Notes: generated by a model not told the origin, from the sequence alone. DNA of 64,000 nucleotides from Saccharopolyspora gregorii (GCF_024734405.1 NZ_CP059556.1:1054001-1118000); one strand, 5' to 3'; shown: positions 34,733 through 45,772, counted from the stretch's first letter. Translations and numbers: made by a program.

Positions 34733-37700
34733 TCAGGCGAAGGCGTTCTGCACCACTTCGGCCTGCTCCACGTCGTGCACGGCCTTGAGGCCGGTGGCCG
34801 GGGCGGCCATCGGGCGCCGCGACACGCGCTTGAGCCCGCGCATCCGCTCGGGGAACAGCTCCGGCAGCGCGAGGCCGAGGAACGGCCACGGGCCCTGGTT
34901 CGCCGGTTCTTCCTGCGCCCACCGGATATCGGTGGCGTTCGGGTAGCGCTCCAGCAGCGCGCCGAGCTTGCGGTGCGGCAGCGGGTACAGCTGCTCGAGC
35001 CGCACCAGGGCCGTGTCGGTGTGGCCCTGCTTCTCCTTCTCGGCGGCGAGGTCGTAGTAGAGCTTGCCGGAGCAGAACACGATCCGGCGCACCGCCGACG
35101 GGTCCGGCTGCGCCGGGTCGTCGATCACCGAGGTGAACTTGCCCTCGGTGAAGTCGGCGACGGAGCTCGTCGCGGCCTTCATCCGCAGCATCGACTTCGG
35201 CGTGAACACCACCAGCGGACGGTGGATGCCGTCCAGCGAGTGCCTGCGCAGCAGGTGGAAGTAGTTCGCCGGCGTCGACGGCAGCGCCACCGTCATCGAC
35301 CCCTCGGCGCACAGCTGCAGCCAGCGCTCGATGCGGGCCGAGCTGTGGTCGGGGCCCTGGCCCTCGTGGCCGTGCGGCAGCAGCAGCACCACGTCGGAGC
35401 GCTGCCCCCACTTCGCCTCACCGGACGAGATGAACTCGTCGATGATCGACTGGGCGCCGTTGAAGAAGTCGCCGAACTGCGCCTCCCACAGCACCAGCGC
35501 GTCCGGGTTGGCCACGGAGTAGCCGTACTCGAAGCCCATCGCCGCGAACTCGGACAGCGCCGAGTCGTAGACGAGGAACTTCGCCTGGTCCTCGCCGAGG
35601 TTCTGCAGCGGGGTGTACTCGGTGCCGTTCTTCCGGTCGATGAGCACCGAGTGCCGCTGGCCGAAGGTGCCGCGCCGCGAGTCCTGGCCGGTGAGCCGCA
35701 CCGAGCGGCCCTCCATCGCCAGCGACCCGAACGCGAGCAGCTCGCCGAAGCCCCAGTCGATCTCGCCTTCGCGGGCCATCTTCGCGCGCCGCTCCAGCAC
35801 CGGCTTGACCCGCGAGTGCGGGGTGAAGCCCTCGGGCAGGTCGACGTGCGCGTCGGCGATCCGCTCCAGCGTGGCCGGGGAGATCGCGGTGACCAGCTTC
35901 GTCGGCACCTGCTGCTCGGACTCCACCGAGGGGCTGGGCTCCGGCGGGTGCTTCTCCAGCTCGCGGACCTCGTTGAACACGTGCTCCAGCTGGGAGGCGT
36001 AGTCCTTGAGCGCCTTCTCGGCCTCTTCGACGGTGATGTCGCCGCGGCCGATGAGGGACTCGGTGTAGGTCTTGCGCACGCTGCGCATCTTGTCGATGGC
36101 GTCGTACATCGCCGGCTGCGTCATCGACGGGTCGTCGCCCTCGTTGTGACCGCGACGGCGGTAGCAGACCATGTCGATCACGACGTCCTTGCCGAACGCC
36201 TGGCGGTACTCCACCGCCAGCTTCGCCACCCAGACGCAGGCCTCGGGGTCGTCGCCGTTGACGTGGAAGACCGGCGAACCGATCATCTTCGCCACGTCCG
36301 TCGAGTACTTGCTCGACCGCGAGTGCTCCGGGGCGGTGGTGTAGCCGACCTGGTTGTTCACGATCACGTGCACAGTGCCGCCGGTGCGGTAGCCGCGCAG
36401 CAGCGACAGGTTCAGCGTCTCGGCGACCACGCCCTGACCGGCGAACGCGGCGTCGCCGTGCAGCAGCACCGGCAGCACCGTGAAGCCTTCCTGGCCCTTG
36501 TCCAGGATGTCCTGCTTGGCGCGGACGATGCCCTCCAGCACCGGGTCCACGGCCTCCAGGTGCGAGGGGTTCGAGGTCAGCGACACCTTCGTCTCGCCGT
36601 CGCCGAACATGCGGAAGTACTTGCCCTCCGCGCCCAGGTGGTACTTGACGTCACCGGAACCGTGCGCCTGGCCCGGGTCCAGGTTGCCCTCGAACTCGCG
36701 GAAGATCTGCGAGATCGGCTTGCCGACGATGTTCGCCAGCACGTTCAACCGGCCGCGGTGCGGCATGCCGATGACGACCTCGTCGAGGTCCGCGGCGGCC
36801 GAGGAGTCCAGCACCGCGTCCAGCAGCGGCACCACGGTCTCGGCGCCCTCCAGCGAGAAGCGCTTCTGCCCGACGTACTTGGTCTGCAGGAACGTCTCGA
36901 ACGCCTCGGCGGCGTTGAGCTTCGAGAGGATGTACTTCTGCTCGGACTGCTCCGGCTTCTCGTGCGGCTTTTCGACCCGATTCTGCAGCCACTCGCGCTC
37001 GTCCGGCTCCAGGATGTGCATGTACTCGACGCCGACGGTGCGGCAGTACGAGTCGCGCAGCACGCCCAGCACGTCGCGCAGCGACATCCGCTCCTTGCCG
37101 GCGAACCCGCCGACCGCGAACTCCCGGTCCAGGTCCCACAGCGTCAGGCTGTGCGAGAGGACGTCGAGGTCCTCGTGCCTGCGCTGCCGGTAGTTCAGCG
37201 GGTCGATGTCGGCCATCAGGTGGCCGCGGGTGCGGTAGGCGTCGATCAGCTCCAGCACCCGGGCGGTCTTGTCGACCGCGCCCTCCGGGATGTCCTGGGT
37301 CCAGCGGATCGGCTCGTACGGGATGCGCAGCGACGAGAAGATGTCGTCGAAGAACTTGTCCTCGCCCAGCAGCAGCTGGTGCACCTTGCGCAGGAAGTCG
37401 CCGGACTCGGCGCCCTGGATGACCCGGTGGTCGTAGGTCGAGGTCAGCGTCACGATCTTGCTGATGCCCATGTCGACCAGGGACTTTTCCGACGCGCCCT
37501 GGAACTCGGCCGGGTAGTCCATCGCCCCGACGCCGATGATCGCCGACTGGCCCTTGGTCAGCCGCGGCACCGAGTGGTTCGTGCCCGACGGGCCCGGGTT
37601 CGTCAGCGAGAACGTGGTGCCCGCGAAGTCGTCCGCGGTCAGCCCACCGGTGCGGGCCTTGCGGATGATGTCCTCGTAGGCCTGCCAGAACTGCTGGAAG

Positions 37701-38455
37701 GTCATCTCCTCGCAGCCCTTGATGGAGGCCACGACGAGGTTGCGCGAGCCGTCCTTGGCGGGCAGGTCGATCGCGAGACCGAGGTTCACGTGCTCCGGGG
37801 TGACCACCGCGGGCTTGCCCTTGGCGTCCTCCCCGTAGTGGCGGTTCATGTTCGGGTAGTCCCGCATCGCCCGCACCAGCGCGTAGCCGATGAGGTGCGT
37901 GAACGAGACCTTGCCGCCCTTGTTCCGCTTCAGGTGGTTGTTGATCACGATGCGGTTGTCGAACAGCAGCTTCGCCGGGACCGCCCGCACGCTCGTCGCG
38001 GTCGGCACCTCCAGCGACTGCTCCATGTTCTTGGCGATCGCCGCGGCCGCACCGCGCAGCGGCTTCGTCTCCTCACCCGCACCGGAGCTCTTCACCGGAG
38101 CCGCCTTCGCGGCCTGCTGCGGGGACGGCTTCGGCTCGGCCGCCTTGGCCGGCTTCGGCGCGGGGGCCTGCGCCGCGGCGGCCGGGCGAGCCTGCCCGTT
38201 GCCCTCGCTGCGCGTGGCCGTCGCAGTAGTCGTTCCCGACACCGTTGTCGTCGTCGCGGTCGACCCGGCTCCTGCCGCGGCGGTGGAGTTGTCAGCGGCT
38301 ACCGAGACCGAGGTCGCCTGCCCCGGCTTGTAGTCGGCGAAGAACTCGTGCCACGCGGAGTCCACCGAAGCGGGATCTTGGAGGTACTGCTCGTACATCT
38401 CCTCGATCAACCACTCGTTGGGGCCGAACTGTGACGCAGGGCTGCTGCTGGACAC
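34733..38455 (-). CDS. kgd: Multifunctional 2-oxoglutarate decarboxylase/dehydrogenase Kgd
   Basis: A 1240-residue actinobacterial fusion of an E2-like succinyltransferase domain and the thiamine-dependent E1 of 2-oxoglutarate dehydrogenase (TCA cycle). An N-terminal E1 helix ([18 protein letters not shown]) is followed by an Ala/Pro/Thr-rich linker to about residue 130. The transferase domain has [21 protein letters not shown] and [17 protein letters not shown], and the E1 part has [14 protein letters not shown], the thiamine motif [11 protein letters not shown], and [16 protein letters not shown]. The start is a GTG ([15 protein letters not shown]). It stands alone with its own terminator. 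Confidence 0.95.
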   Translation of the reverse strand: MSSSSPASQFGPNEWLIEEMYEQYLQDPASVDSAWHEFFADYKPGQATSVSVAADNSTAAAGAGSTATTTTVSGTTTATATRSEGNGQARPAAAAQAPAPKPAKAAEPKPSPQQAAKAAPVKSSGAGEETKPLRGAAAAIAKNMEQSLEVPTATSVRAVPAKLLFDNRIVINNHLKRNKGGKVSFTHLIGYALVRAMRDYPNMNRHYGEDAKGKPAVVTPEHVNLGLAIDLPAKDGSRNLVVASIKGCEEMTFQQFWQAYEDIIRKARTGGLTADDFAGTTFSLTNPGPSGTNHSVPRLTKGQSAIIGVGAMDYPAEFQGASEKSLVDMGISKIVTLTSTYDHRVIQGAESGDFLRKVHQLLLGEDKFFDDIFSSLRIPYEPIRWTQDIPEGAVDKTARVLELIDAYRTRGHLMADIDPLNYRQRRHEDLDVLSHSLTLWDLDREFAVGGFAGKERMSLRDVLGVLRDSYCRTVGVEYMHILEPDEREWLQNRVEKPHEKPEQSEQKYILSKLNAAEAFETFLQTKYVGQKRFSLEGAETVVPLLDAVLDSSAAADLDEVVIGMPHRGRLNVLANIVGKPISQIFREFEGNLDPGQAHGSGDVKYHLGAEGKYFRMFGDGETKVSLTSNPSHLEAVDPVLEGIVRAKQDILDKGQEGFTVLPVLLHGDAAFAGQGVVAETLNLSLLRGYRTGGTVHVIVNNQVGYTTAPEHSRSSKYSTDVAKMIGSPVFHVNGDDPEACVWVAKLAVEYRQAFGKDVVIDMVCYRRRGHNEGDDPSMTQPAMYDAIDKMRSVRKTYTESLIGRGDITVEEAEKALKDYASQLEHVFNEVRELEKHPPEPSPSVESEQQVPTKLVTAISPATLERIADAHVDLPEGFTPHSRVKPVLERRAKMAREGEIDWGFGELLAFGSLAMEGRSVRLTGQDSRRGTFGQRHSVLIDRKNGTEYTPLQNLGEDQAKFLVYDSALSEFAAMGFEYGYSVANPDALVLWEAQFGDFFNGAQSIIDEFISSGEAKWGQRSDVVLLLPHGHEGQGPDHSSARIERWLQLCAEGSMTVALPSTPANYFHLLRRHSLDGIHRPLVVFTPKSMLRMKAATSSVADFTEGKFTSVIDDPAQPDPSAVRRIVFCSGKLYYDLAAEKEKQGHTDTALVRLEQLYPLPHRKLGALLERYPNATDIRWAQEEPANQGPWPFLGLALPELFPERMRGLKRVSRRPMAAPATGLKAVHDVEQAEVVQNAFA

Positions 38456-38818
38456 GGCTGGCGTTCGCCTCGATCCATCTGCTCGTGATGTACACACACT
38501 CAAGTACCAGGCTAGCGGTCCGTTTAGTGCGGTTGGCACACAGTGCGGGCCTGGTGGAGAAGAGTTCGGTCACAGGATCGATCAGGAAAGTCCCTCACCA
38601 GGCAAACATGACCCGTTCGGGCGTGGTCCTCGATCACTGGCATCCGTACTATGCGCCGACTCGCCGCCGGTGCTCCGGTCGGCCTCCGCCCCGTCTGTCG
38701 CCTGCGGACGGCACAACGTTTCGGTCACGACCGCTGTTCCCGCCGTTCGGGACGACCCGGTCCGACCGGCGAGAACAGGTGACGCGGCGTGCCCGGACTC
38801 ACCCGCGCGGTGAGCACG
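38456..38818. other. Intergenic region, 363 bp, upstream of kgd
   Basis: Separates the kgd start from the 3' end of the ABC exporter gene. It is less GC-rich near kgd and should contain its promoter, but I could not pick hexamers with confidence. No repeat unit, hairpin terminator or small gene was recognised. Confidence 0.5.
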
Positions 38819-41800
38819 TCAGGGGGAGGTGCGGAGCGGGTCCTGCGCCGAGTCACCGGGCCGCACCGGCTCGTGATCGGGCCCGCCCGGTCCCGGCGCG
38901 TGATCACCGGCCCGCCACAGCCGCGCGTAGTGGCCGTTCCGCGCCAGCAGCTCCGCGTGCGCACCGTCCTCCACCACGCGGCCGCCGTCGACCACCACGA
39001 TCCGGTCCGCCCGCGCCGCCGTGCCCAGCCGGTGCGCCACCACGAACGTCGTGCGCCGCGCCGCCAGCCGATCGCTGGCCGACACCACCAGCGACTCCGT
39101 CGCCGGATCCAGCGCGGCCGTCGCCTCGTCCAGCAGCAGCAGGTCCGGCCGCACCAGCTCCGCACGCGCCAGCGCCACCAGCTGCCGCTGTCCCGCCGAC
39201 AACTCCCGGCCGCGCTCGCCGACCTGCTGGCGGAACCCGCGCCGCAACATCGCGATCCCCGGCAGCGCGCCCACGTCCCGCGCCGCCGCCTCCACCTCCG
39301 CGTCCGACGCCGACGGCCGCCCGTAGGCGATGTTCGCGGCCACGTCCCCCGCGAACAGGTAGCCCTCCTGCGGGACCACCGCCAGCCGGTGGTGGAAGCC
39401 GGACAGCTCGTAGCGGCGCACGTCCACCCCGTCCACCAGCAGCTCGCCGCCGGTCACGTCGTAGAACCGGGCCAGCAGCTTCACCAGCGTCGACTTCCCC
39501 GCACCCGTCGGGCCCACCAGCGCCACCGTCGTCCCCGGCTCCACCCGCAGCGACACGTCCCGCAACGCGTCCCGCTCCGCACCCGGGTAGCGGAACGACA
39601 CCGACCGCAGCTCCACCGCGCCCGCCAGCCGGTCCGGCACGGCCACCGGCGCCGCGTCCTGCGGCACCGACGTCGGGGTCCGCAGCAGATCTCCGATGCG
39701 GCGCAACCCCACCCGCGCCTGCTGATAGCCGTCGAACACGCCCGACAACTGCTGCACCGGCGAGAAGAACATCCCCAGGTACAGCAGGAACGCCACCAGC
39801 ACCCCCGCGGTCAGCTCGCCCGAGGCGACCCGCGTCGCGCCCACGCCCAGCACCGCCGCCTGCGCCAGCTCCGACAGCAGCGCCGTGAACGGGAAGTACG
39901 TCGCGATGTAGCGCTGCGCCCGCAGCCGCGACCGCCGGTACGCGTCGCTGCGCTGCGCGAACACCTTCGCCGAATAGCGCTCGCGGCGGTGCGCCTGCGC
40001 CACCCGCAGCCCCGACACGTTCTCCTGCAGGTCCGCGTTGACCGTGCTGACCCGCTCCCGGGCCTCCGCGTACGCCGTCGACGACACCCGCCGGAAGATC
40101 ACCGTCGCCACCACCAGCGGCGGCAGCACCGCCAGCGCCACCAGCGCCAGCGACAGGTCCGTCACCAGCAGCGCCACCGCGATCCCCACGATCGTGAACG
40201 CGCTCACCACCGCCGTGGCCAAGCCCGTCTGCAGGAACGACGACAACGCGTCCACGTCCGTCGTCATCCGCGTCATGATCCGGCCCGCGAGTTCCCGCTC
40301 GTAGTAGTCCAGCCCGAGCCGCTGCAGGTGCGCGTAGCTGCGCACCCGCAGCAGGTACAGCAACGTCTCGCCGGTGCGGGCCGTCACCACCGTCTGCACC
40401 TTGATCACCAGCCAGTTCACCAGCACGATCACCGCGCCGACCGCCGTCACCAGCCACAACGTCCCCGGATCCCGCGCGTCCACCCCGCCGTCCACGCCGT
40501 GGCGCACCAGCGACGGCAACGCGACGGACCCCAGCGCGTCCGCCGCCACCAGCAGCACCGTCAACGCCAAGCCCCACCGGATCGGCCGCAACAACCGCGC
40601 CAGCCGGAACCCCGGATCGGGCGCCGTCGCGTCCACCCCGGGCAGCCGCGGCGCCGCCACCGCCGGCGGCAGCGCGCGCAGGCCCTCCGCCAGCTCCGGC
40701 GTCAACGGCGTCGCCGCACCCGAACCGCCGCGAGTACCGCGCACCCCGCCCGGCACCGCCACCGCGCGCGTCCGCTCCGGTTCCTCCGCCGCCGGCCACA
40801 GCTCCGCGGTCGGGGCCGCATCGGCCGGCACCGGATCCGGCTCCGCCGCACCCGCCGCGTCGATCTCCTCCCCGGGACCGGCCAGCAGCGAGCGGAACAA
40901 CCCGCACCGCTCCCGCAGCTCCTCCTGCGTGCCCACGTCCACGACCCGGCCCGCGTCCAGCACCGCGACCCGGTCCGCCAACGCCAACGTCGACCGGCGG
41001 TGCGCGATCAACAACGTCGTGCGCTGCGCCGTCACCGACCGCAACGTGTCGTGGATCGCCGCCTCCGTCGCCGGATCCACCGCCGACGTCGCATCGTCGA
41101 GCACCAGGATCCGCGGATCCGACAGCAGCGCCCGCGCCAACGCCACCCGCTGGCGCTGGCCACCCGACAACGTCAGGCCCCGCTCACCGACCAGCGTCCC
41201 GTAACCCTCGGGCAGCGCCGCGATGAAACCGTGCGCCTCCGCCGCGCGCGCCGCCGCCTCCACCTCCGCGTCCGTCGCGTCCGGGCACCCGTAGGCGATG
41301 TTCCCGCGGATCGAATCCGAGAACAGGAACGCCTCCTCGAACACCACGCCCACCGCCGAACGCAGCGACTCCAGCCGCAGGTCCCGCACGTCGTGCTCGG
41401 CCCCGCCGTCCGCCGCGCCGATCCGCACCGCACCGTGCTGCACGTCGTAGAACCGCGGCAGCAACAACGACACCGTCGACTTGCCCGACCCCGCCGGACC
41501 CACCAGCGCCACCGTCTCGCCCGGCTCCACCAGCAGCGACACGTCCCGCAACACCTGCTGGTCCCGGGTGTAGCCGAAACCGACCCCGTCCAGCCGCACC
41601 CGCAGCGGCACCTCCGGCAGAGCCACCGCACCCGGCCGGTCCCGCACGTCCGGCCGCGAATCGATCAGATCCGTGATCCGCTCCATGCCCGCCCGCGTCA
41701 ACTGGCCCTGCACCAGCACGCTCGCCATCATCCGAGCCGGGCCGCCCAACATCGCCACGTACGCCGCGAACGCCACGAACGTGCCCAGCCCCACCTGGCC

Positions 41801-42625
41801 GTGCAGCGCCATCCAACCGCCGAGCCCCAGCACCCCCACCTGGCCCGCCGCGGGCAGCACCGACAAGCTCGCCTGCGGGAGCGACGTCATCCGCGCCGTG
41901 CGCAGCCGCTCCGCGAACAACCGGCGCGCACCCGACTCCAACCGGGCCACCTCGCGGGCCTCCTGGCCGAAGCCCTTCACCACCCGGACCCCGGACACCG
42001 TCTCCTCGACCTGCTGGGCGATGTCCGCCGCCCGCTGCTGCGCCGACCACGTCGCCGGGAACAACCGCTTCTTGCTGCGCGCCGACACCGCCGCGATCAA
42101 CGGCACCACCACCAGCACCACCGACGTCAGCAGCGGCGACAACCACACCATCGCCACCAGCGCGAACGCCATCAGCACCACGGTCCCGGCCGCCAGCGGC
42201 ACCATCGACAGCAGCGCGTTCACCAGCTGCAGATCGCTGATCGCCCGCGACGCCACCTGGCCCGTGCGCAACGCGTCCTGCTTGCCGCCGTCCAAGCGCT
42301 GCACCGAGCCGAACACCGCGCGCCGCAGGTCGTGCTGCACGTCCAGCGCCAACCGGCCCGCCGAATAGCGGCGCACGAACGCCGCCCCGAACCGGAACAC
42401 CCCCAGCCCCGCCAACGCCGCCGCGAACCACCACAACCGGTCGGTATCGCCCGCCACCGCGTCGTCCACCGCCGTCTTCGTGATCAGCGGGACCAGCGCC
42501 TCCAAGCCCACCGCCGCCACCGACGCGCCCAACGCCAGCAGCATCGCGACCGGGTGCCGCCGGCAGGCGGCGAACAATCGGCGGATCCAACCAGGACGGG
42601 AACATTCGCTGCCGGAGTCGCTCAC
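38819..42625 (-). CDS. Fused full-length ABC exporter (two TMD-NBD halves)
   Basis: A 1268-residue membrane protein with the exporter half-unit twice. The first half has about six membrane helices to residue 310 and an NBD with GPAGSGKST, LSGGQRQRVALARALL and Walker B VLDDATSAVD, where Asp replaces the catalytic Glu. An Ala/Pro-rich linker (around residues 600-670) joins it to a second half with GPTGAGKST, LSAGQRQLVALARA and a canonical LLLLDEATAALD. One ATP site is therefore degenerate, as in heterodimeric exporters. Fused exporters of this kind (for example mycobacterial Rv0194) export drugs; the substrate here is unknown. GTG start. Confidence 0.9.
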   Translation of the reverse strand: MSDSGSECSRPGWIRRLFAACRRHPVAMLLALGASVAAVGLEALVPLITKTAVDDAVAGDTDRLWWFAAALAGLGVFRFGAAFVRRYSAGRLALDVQHDLRRAVFGSVQRLDGGKQDALRTGQVASRAISDLQLVNALLSMVPLAAGTVVLMAFALVAMVWLSPLLTSVVLVVVPLIAAVSARSKKRLFPATWSAQQRAADIAQQVEETVSGVRVVKGFGQEAREVARLESGARRLFAERLRTARMTSLPQASLSVLPAAGQVGVLGLGGWMALHGQVGLGTFVAFAAYVAMLGGPARMMASVLVQGQLTRAGMERITDLIDSRPDVRDRPGAVALPEVPLRVRLDGVGFGYTRDQQVLRDVSLLVEPGETVALVGPAGSGKSTVSLLLPRFYDVQHGAVRIGAADGGAEHDVRDLRLESLRSAVGVVFEEAFLFSDSIRGNIAYGCPDATDAEVEAAARAAEAHGFIAALPEGYGTLVGERGLTLSGGQRQRVALARALLSDPRILVLDDATSAVDPATEAAIHDTLRSVTAQRTTLLIAHRRSTLALADRVAVLDAGRVVDVGTQEELRERCGLFRSLLAGPGEEIDAAGAAEPDPVPADAAPTAELWPAAEEPERTRAVAVPGGVRGTRGGSGAATPLTPELAEGLRALPPAVAAPRLPGVDATAPDPGFRLARLLRPIRWGLALTVLLVAADALGSVALPSLVRHGVDGGVDARDPGTLWLVTAVGAVIVLVNWLVIKVQTVVTARTGETLLYLLRVRSYAHLQRLGLDYYERELAGRIMTRMTTDVDALSSFLQTGLATAVVSAFTIVGIAVALLVTDLSLALVALAVLPPLVVATVIFRRVSSTAYAEARERVSTVNADLQENVSGLRVAQAHRRERYSAKVFAQRSDAYRRSRLRAQRYIATYFPFTALLSELAQAAVLGVGATRVASGELTAGVLVAFLLYLGMFFSPVQQLSGVFDGYQQARVGLRRIGDLLRTPTSVPQDAAPVAVPDRLAGAVELRSVSFRYPGAERDALRDVSLRVEPGTTVALVGPTGAGKSTLVKLLARFYDVTGGELLVDGVDVRRYELSGFHHRLAVVPQEGYLFAGDVAANIAYGRPSASDAEVEAAARDVGALPGIAMLRRGFRQQVGERGRELSAGQRQLVALARAELVRPDLLLLDEATAALDPATESLVVSASDRLAARRTTFVVAHRLGTAARADRIVVVDGGRVVEDGAHAELLARNGHYARLWRAGDHAPGPGGPDHEPVRPGDSAQDPLRTSP

Positions 42626-42697
42626 CAGGCCAGGTTAGGTGCCGGGGACGACGGGGATCCGGGGGCGCGGCGGCGGCGCACCGGCGCTCACCTGAGC

Positions 42698-42865
42698 GAG
42701 GAGGGGAACCTTCCGGTCATCGACGTGAGGAAGGGAACCTTCCTGTCACGGGTGCGAGGAAGGGAACCTTTCGATCACAGGTGGGATGAGGGGAACCTTC
42801 CTGTCACGGGTGCGAGGAAGGGAACCTTTCGATCACAGGCGCGATGAAGGGAACCTTCCTGCCAC
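42698..42865 (+). repeat. Array of six 23-bp repeat units, 29-bp period
   Basis: Units start at 42698, 42727, 42756, 42785, 42814 and 42843, all exactly 29 bp apart, all in plus orientation. Two alternate sub-types are visible: tails CTGTCAC and CGATCAC. The array fills the gap between the exporter start (42625) and the ABC-2 permease stop (42934). Two strongly degenerated units may continue to about 42920. Confidence 0.88.
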
Positions 42866-42933
42866 CGCCCCGCACGAAAGAGGGGACCTCCCCACCCGAG
42901 CAGGAAGATCCCCTCCGATCGAACAGCGCCACC

Positions 42934-43782
42934 TCAGGTGATGTCGCGCCGCCCGCTGAAGTACCAGCCGCCGAGGACGAACAGCGCCGCGTACCCGGCG
43001 AAGGTCAGCATGCTCAGCCACCACGGATGCCCGTAGGACCCGCCGAAGACGAAGTGCAGCACCTCGAACAGCCCTTGCGGCACGTACTGCTCGTCGGGCC
43101 CGGCGGTGGCGCTGATGAAGATCGGTACGGCGAGGTTGCCGACGATCCCGCTCCCCGCGGCCCCCGGCAGGTAGGCGCTCACCCCGGACGCGTCGGAGCC
43201 GACGAGGAACAGGTCGACGATGAACTCGAACACGAACTTGTAGACCAGCAGCACGATGATCACGATCACCGGGTTGGCGACGAGAGCGCCGAACCCGACG
43301 CCGAGCAGCGTCCACAGCACCATCGCGAGGAGCCCGGCGGCGCACACGATGAGCCAGTCCGGACCTTCGCCGAACCCGTCGAGCCCGGCGCCCGCGATCG
43401 CGCCGAGGCTCGCCGACAGCACGTTGACCAGCCCGTACAGCAGGCCGAGGTTGGTGTAGGCGATGAGCTTCGCCCCGAGCACCGCCCCGCGCGGGTTGCC
43501 GGTGAGGTACGTGGTGGTGATGCTCTTGTTCCGGTACTCCCCGGCGAACGCCAGCGCCCCCACCAGACCGGCGAAGATCGTGCTGAAGTTCGTCGACATC
43601 GACATGGTGAGCAGGCCCAGCGGCAGCGGCCGCCCGATCTCCTGCTCGATCGAGGACATGTAGCCGAACCCGGTGCCCATCCAGCTGGCGCCGAAGCTCA
43701 GCAGCGCCACGGGGATGAGCAGCGCCCACCACAGGTTGGTGGTGAAGAGCTTCCGGAACTCGGACTTGACCAGGCCGTCCAT
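42934..43782 (-). CDS. ABC-2 type transporter permease
   Basis: A 282-residue inner-membrane protein with six likely helices: one near residues 18-36 (LWWALLIPVALLSFGASW), then around FSTIFAGLVGALAFAGEY, LGLLYGLVNVLSASLGAIAG, LIVCAAGLLAMVLWTLLGVGF, VIVIIVLLVYKFVFEFIV and a C-terminal WLSMLTFAGYAALFVLGGWYF. This is the ABC-2 permease layout. The ATG shares a base with the stop of the ATPase gene, so the two form one transporter. Substrate unknown; the ATPase belongs to the drug/lantibiotic-export type. Confidence 0.85.
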   Translation of the reverse strand: MDGLVKSEFRKLFTTNLWWALLIPVALLSFGASWMGTGFGYMSSIEQEIGRPLPLGLLTMSMSTNFSTIFAGLVGALAFAGEYRNKSITTTYLTGNPRGAVLGAKLIAYTNLGLLYGLVNVLSASLGAIAGAGLDGFGEGPDWLIVCAAGLLAMVLWTLLGVGFGALVANPVIVIIVLLVYKFVFEFIVDLFLVGSDASGVSAYLPGAAGSGIVGNLAVPIFISATAGPDEQYVPQGLFEVLHFVFGGSYGHPWWLSMLTFAGYAALFVLGGWYFSGRRDIT

Positions 43783-44804
43783 CAGGCGCCACCTCCGAAT
43801 CCGCCGTGCTGCTGGTACGGGTTGGGGCCGCCGGGCGGTGCCCAGCCGCCGGTGCCGGGTGGCGGACCGCCGGGCGGGTGCTGGTTGCCGACGTACTGGC
43901 CGCTGGTGAGCTGGAAGAACAGCCGTTCGAGGTCGACCTGCTCCTCCTGGATCCCGTAGACGGCGACCCCGGCCTGCAGGGCCAGTTCGGCCACCGACCG
44001 GGAGTCGGAGCCGGTGACGGCGATCCGCCCGTCGGGCAGCGGTTCGACCGCCAGCCCGGCCGCCTGCAGCGCGTTCACCAGCGCCTGCGGATCACCGGCC
44101 TGCACGAGCACCCGGTTGCGCTGCTGCGCCCGCAGCTGGTCCAGGTCGCCGTTGTAGACGCACTCGCCGCGGCTCACGATCACCACGTGGTCGACGGTGT
44201 GCTCCATCTCGCGCAGCAGGTGGCTGGAGACGAGCACGGTGCGCCCGGACGCGGCGAACGACTTCAGGAAGCCGCGCAGCCACGCGATGCCCTCCGGGTC
44301 GAGCCCGTTGGCGGGTTCGTCCAAGATCAGTACCTGCGGATCGCCGAGCAGCGCCGTGGCCAGCGCCAGCCGTTGCCGCATGCCCAGCGAGAAGCCGCCC
44401 GCGGCCCGGTTCGCGGCGCCGGTCAGCCCGACGAGGTCCAAGGCGTGGTCGACCTGCTGGTCGGGCACGTTCATCGCCGCCGAATAGCAGCGCAGGTGGT
44501 TGCGCGCCGTGCGGGACGGGTGGAAGCTCTGCGCCTCCAGCACCGCCCCGACCACGGTGGCGGGGTTGCGCAGCTGCGCGAAGGGCACCCCGTTGACGGT
44601 GGCGGTTCCCGACGTCGGGTTCACCAGCCCCAGCACCATGCGCAGCGTCGTCGTCTTGCCGGATCCGTTCGGGCCGAGGAACCCGGTCACCACACCGGGG
44701 TGAACGGCGAAGCTGAGGTCGCGGACCGCGCTGACCGGCCCGAAGTTCTTGCTCAGGTTCTGCACCAGGATCCGGCCGCTGCCGTCGTGCACACGCTCCT
44801 CCAT
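43782..44804 (-). CDS. ABC transporter ATP-binding protein (ABC-2/CcmA type)
   Basis: A 340-residue ATPase: Walker A GPNGSGKTTTLRM near residue 45, signature FSLGMRQRLALATAL, Walker B VLILDEPANGLDPEGI, switch VSSHLLREME. After the NBD, residues about 225-300 form the small C-terminal domain common in this family, and the last 35 residues are an unusual Pro/Gly/Gln-rich tail (HPPGGPPPGTGGWAPPGG and on). It pairs with the overlapping permease gene. Likely efflux; no substrate can be assigned. Confidence 0.88.
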   Translation of the reverse strand: MEERVHDGSGRILVQNLSKNFGPVSAVRDLSFAVHPGVVTGFLGPNGSGKTTTLRMVLGLVNPTSGTATVNGVPFAQLRNPATVVGAVLEAQSFHPSRTARNHLRCYSAAMNVPDQQVDHALDLVGLTGAANRAAGGFSLGMRQRLALATALLGDPQVLILDEPANGLDPEGIAWLRGFLKSFAASGRTVLVSSHLLREMEHTVDHVVIVSRGECVYNGDLDQLRAQQRNRVLVQAGDPQALVNALQAAGLAVEPLPDGRIAVTGSDSRSVAELALQAGVAVYGIQEEQVDLERLFFQLTSGQYVGNQHPPGGPPPGTGGWAPPGGPNPYQQHGGFGGGA

Positions 44805-44919
44805 CGTCGCTCGGCCCCGCAGGGTGCTCGCGAGCGCGGGACGCGGACGATCACGCTCGGGCGCGGGGCCGGTCCCATCCTGCCTGACCGGCCCGCGCCG
44901 ACAGGGAGGAGTTCGGAAA

Positions 44920-45414
44920 TCAACCGGTCCCGTGCTGCGGCCAGGCGATGGGCCGTTCCGGCCCGGGCCGGCGCGCCGCGGCGGGCCGGCCGTCCTCGGG
45001 GCGGGGGGAACGGTGGTGGCGGACCGGTGCGCTGCTCGGCCAGCGGCCGGTGGGCTGCCGCCCCTCGGCGTCCGGGCCGGGCTCGTCCGCCGGGCCGTGG
45101 CGGCCGGTCGGGGCGGCGGGCGCGGTGCGGTCGCCGATGAGGCCGCGGTGCACCATCAGCCACGACTCGCACGGCCAGCTGCGGCTGCGCACCGCGCCGG
45201 AGCAGGCGGGGCAGCGGCCGTCGGCATCCGGGTGGTGAGCCTCCAGCAGGGCCCGGAGCCCGCTGGTGAGGCGGTGCAGCTCGGACCTGGCGACCGGTAA
45301 CAGCTCCTCGGTGCCGCCTTCGACGGCCACCCGCTCCAGCCGGGCCAGCCGGTCCAGGACGGCCTCCCGCATCTTCGCGTCGTCCACGTGCCACTCCCCG
45401 CGTCGTACGGTCAT
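44920..45414 (-). CDS. Hypothetical actinobacterial protein with a Cys-rich motif
   Basis: A 164-residue cytosolic protein of unknown function. Residues 1-70 are charged and probably helical ([37 protein letters not shown]). A short possible zinc-binding patch follows, [21 protein letters not shown]. The last 70 residues are Pro/Arg/Gly-rich and look disordered. Small proteins with the H-x-D-x-x-G-x-C-x-x-C and W-P-C pattern occur widely in Pseudonocardiales, often of unassigned role. The ATG at 45414 is the most upstream plausible start; a GTG ([10 protein letters not shown]) is an alternative. Confidence 0.6.
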   Translation of the reverse strand: MTVRRGEWHVDDAKMREAVLDRLARLERVAVEGGTEELLPVARSELHRLTSGLRALLEAHHPDADGRCPACSGAVRSRSWPCESWLMVHRGLIGDRTAPAAPTGRHGPADEPGPDAEGRQPTGRWPSSAPVRHHRSPRPEDGRPAAARRPGPERPIAWPQHGTG

Positions 45415-45632
45415 CGCGCGCGCTGATCGGGGCGGAGAACGCGGGCCCCGGTGGCGCCCGCGACGAGCACCGCCGCAGATCGCCGCGGCTTGGCGCACTC
45501 CCATCGGCAGCTCACCCGGCCGACTGCACCGAACTCACTCGGTCGAGTGGATTTCCGGTCGTGGCGGGGAACCGGGCGTTCGTCACGCTGCGCACGTCGG
45601 AAATCAAGCGTTCGTGTCCTACACTGGGACCT

Positions 45633-45696
45633 GGCGGCCTGCTCCCGGTGACCCCCAGGCCGGTTGAGCGGGCCGCCCTCTAACCCCTTCCGGGGT
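45633..45696 (-). terminator. Hairpins downstream of ald
   Basis: Reading from the ald stop, a small ACCCC-TTCC-GGGGT hairpin (45683-45696, plus strand) is followed by a larger one with 12-base arms at 45633-45644 and 45666-45677. They probably end the ald transcript. The rest of the 358-bp gap (45415-45772) shows no gene; a structured RNA gene cannot be ruled out but I see no known family. Confidence 0.45.
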
Positions 45697-45772
45697 GTTC
45701 TCACCTCCACGAGTGAAACTCGCCGGTCTCGCCGCGCAGTGGTCTCGGATGGTCTCGCGGTTGCGGATCGGT

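Noticed and set aside
34775-38434. Long plus-strand open frame opposite kgd
   Set aside because: Antisense shadow of Kgd, with no motif or ribosome site.
38775-42847. Very long open frame on the plus strand opposite the ABC exporter
   Set aside because: It is the mirror of a high-GC coding sequence; its translation is Arg/His/Pro-rich with no domains, while the minus strand encodes complete ABC motifs.
45600-45720. tRNA or small stable RNA gene downstream of ald
   Set aside because: Strong hairpins are present, but no T-arm, anticodon arm or CCA-adjacent acceptor could be drawn; terminators for ald explain them.
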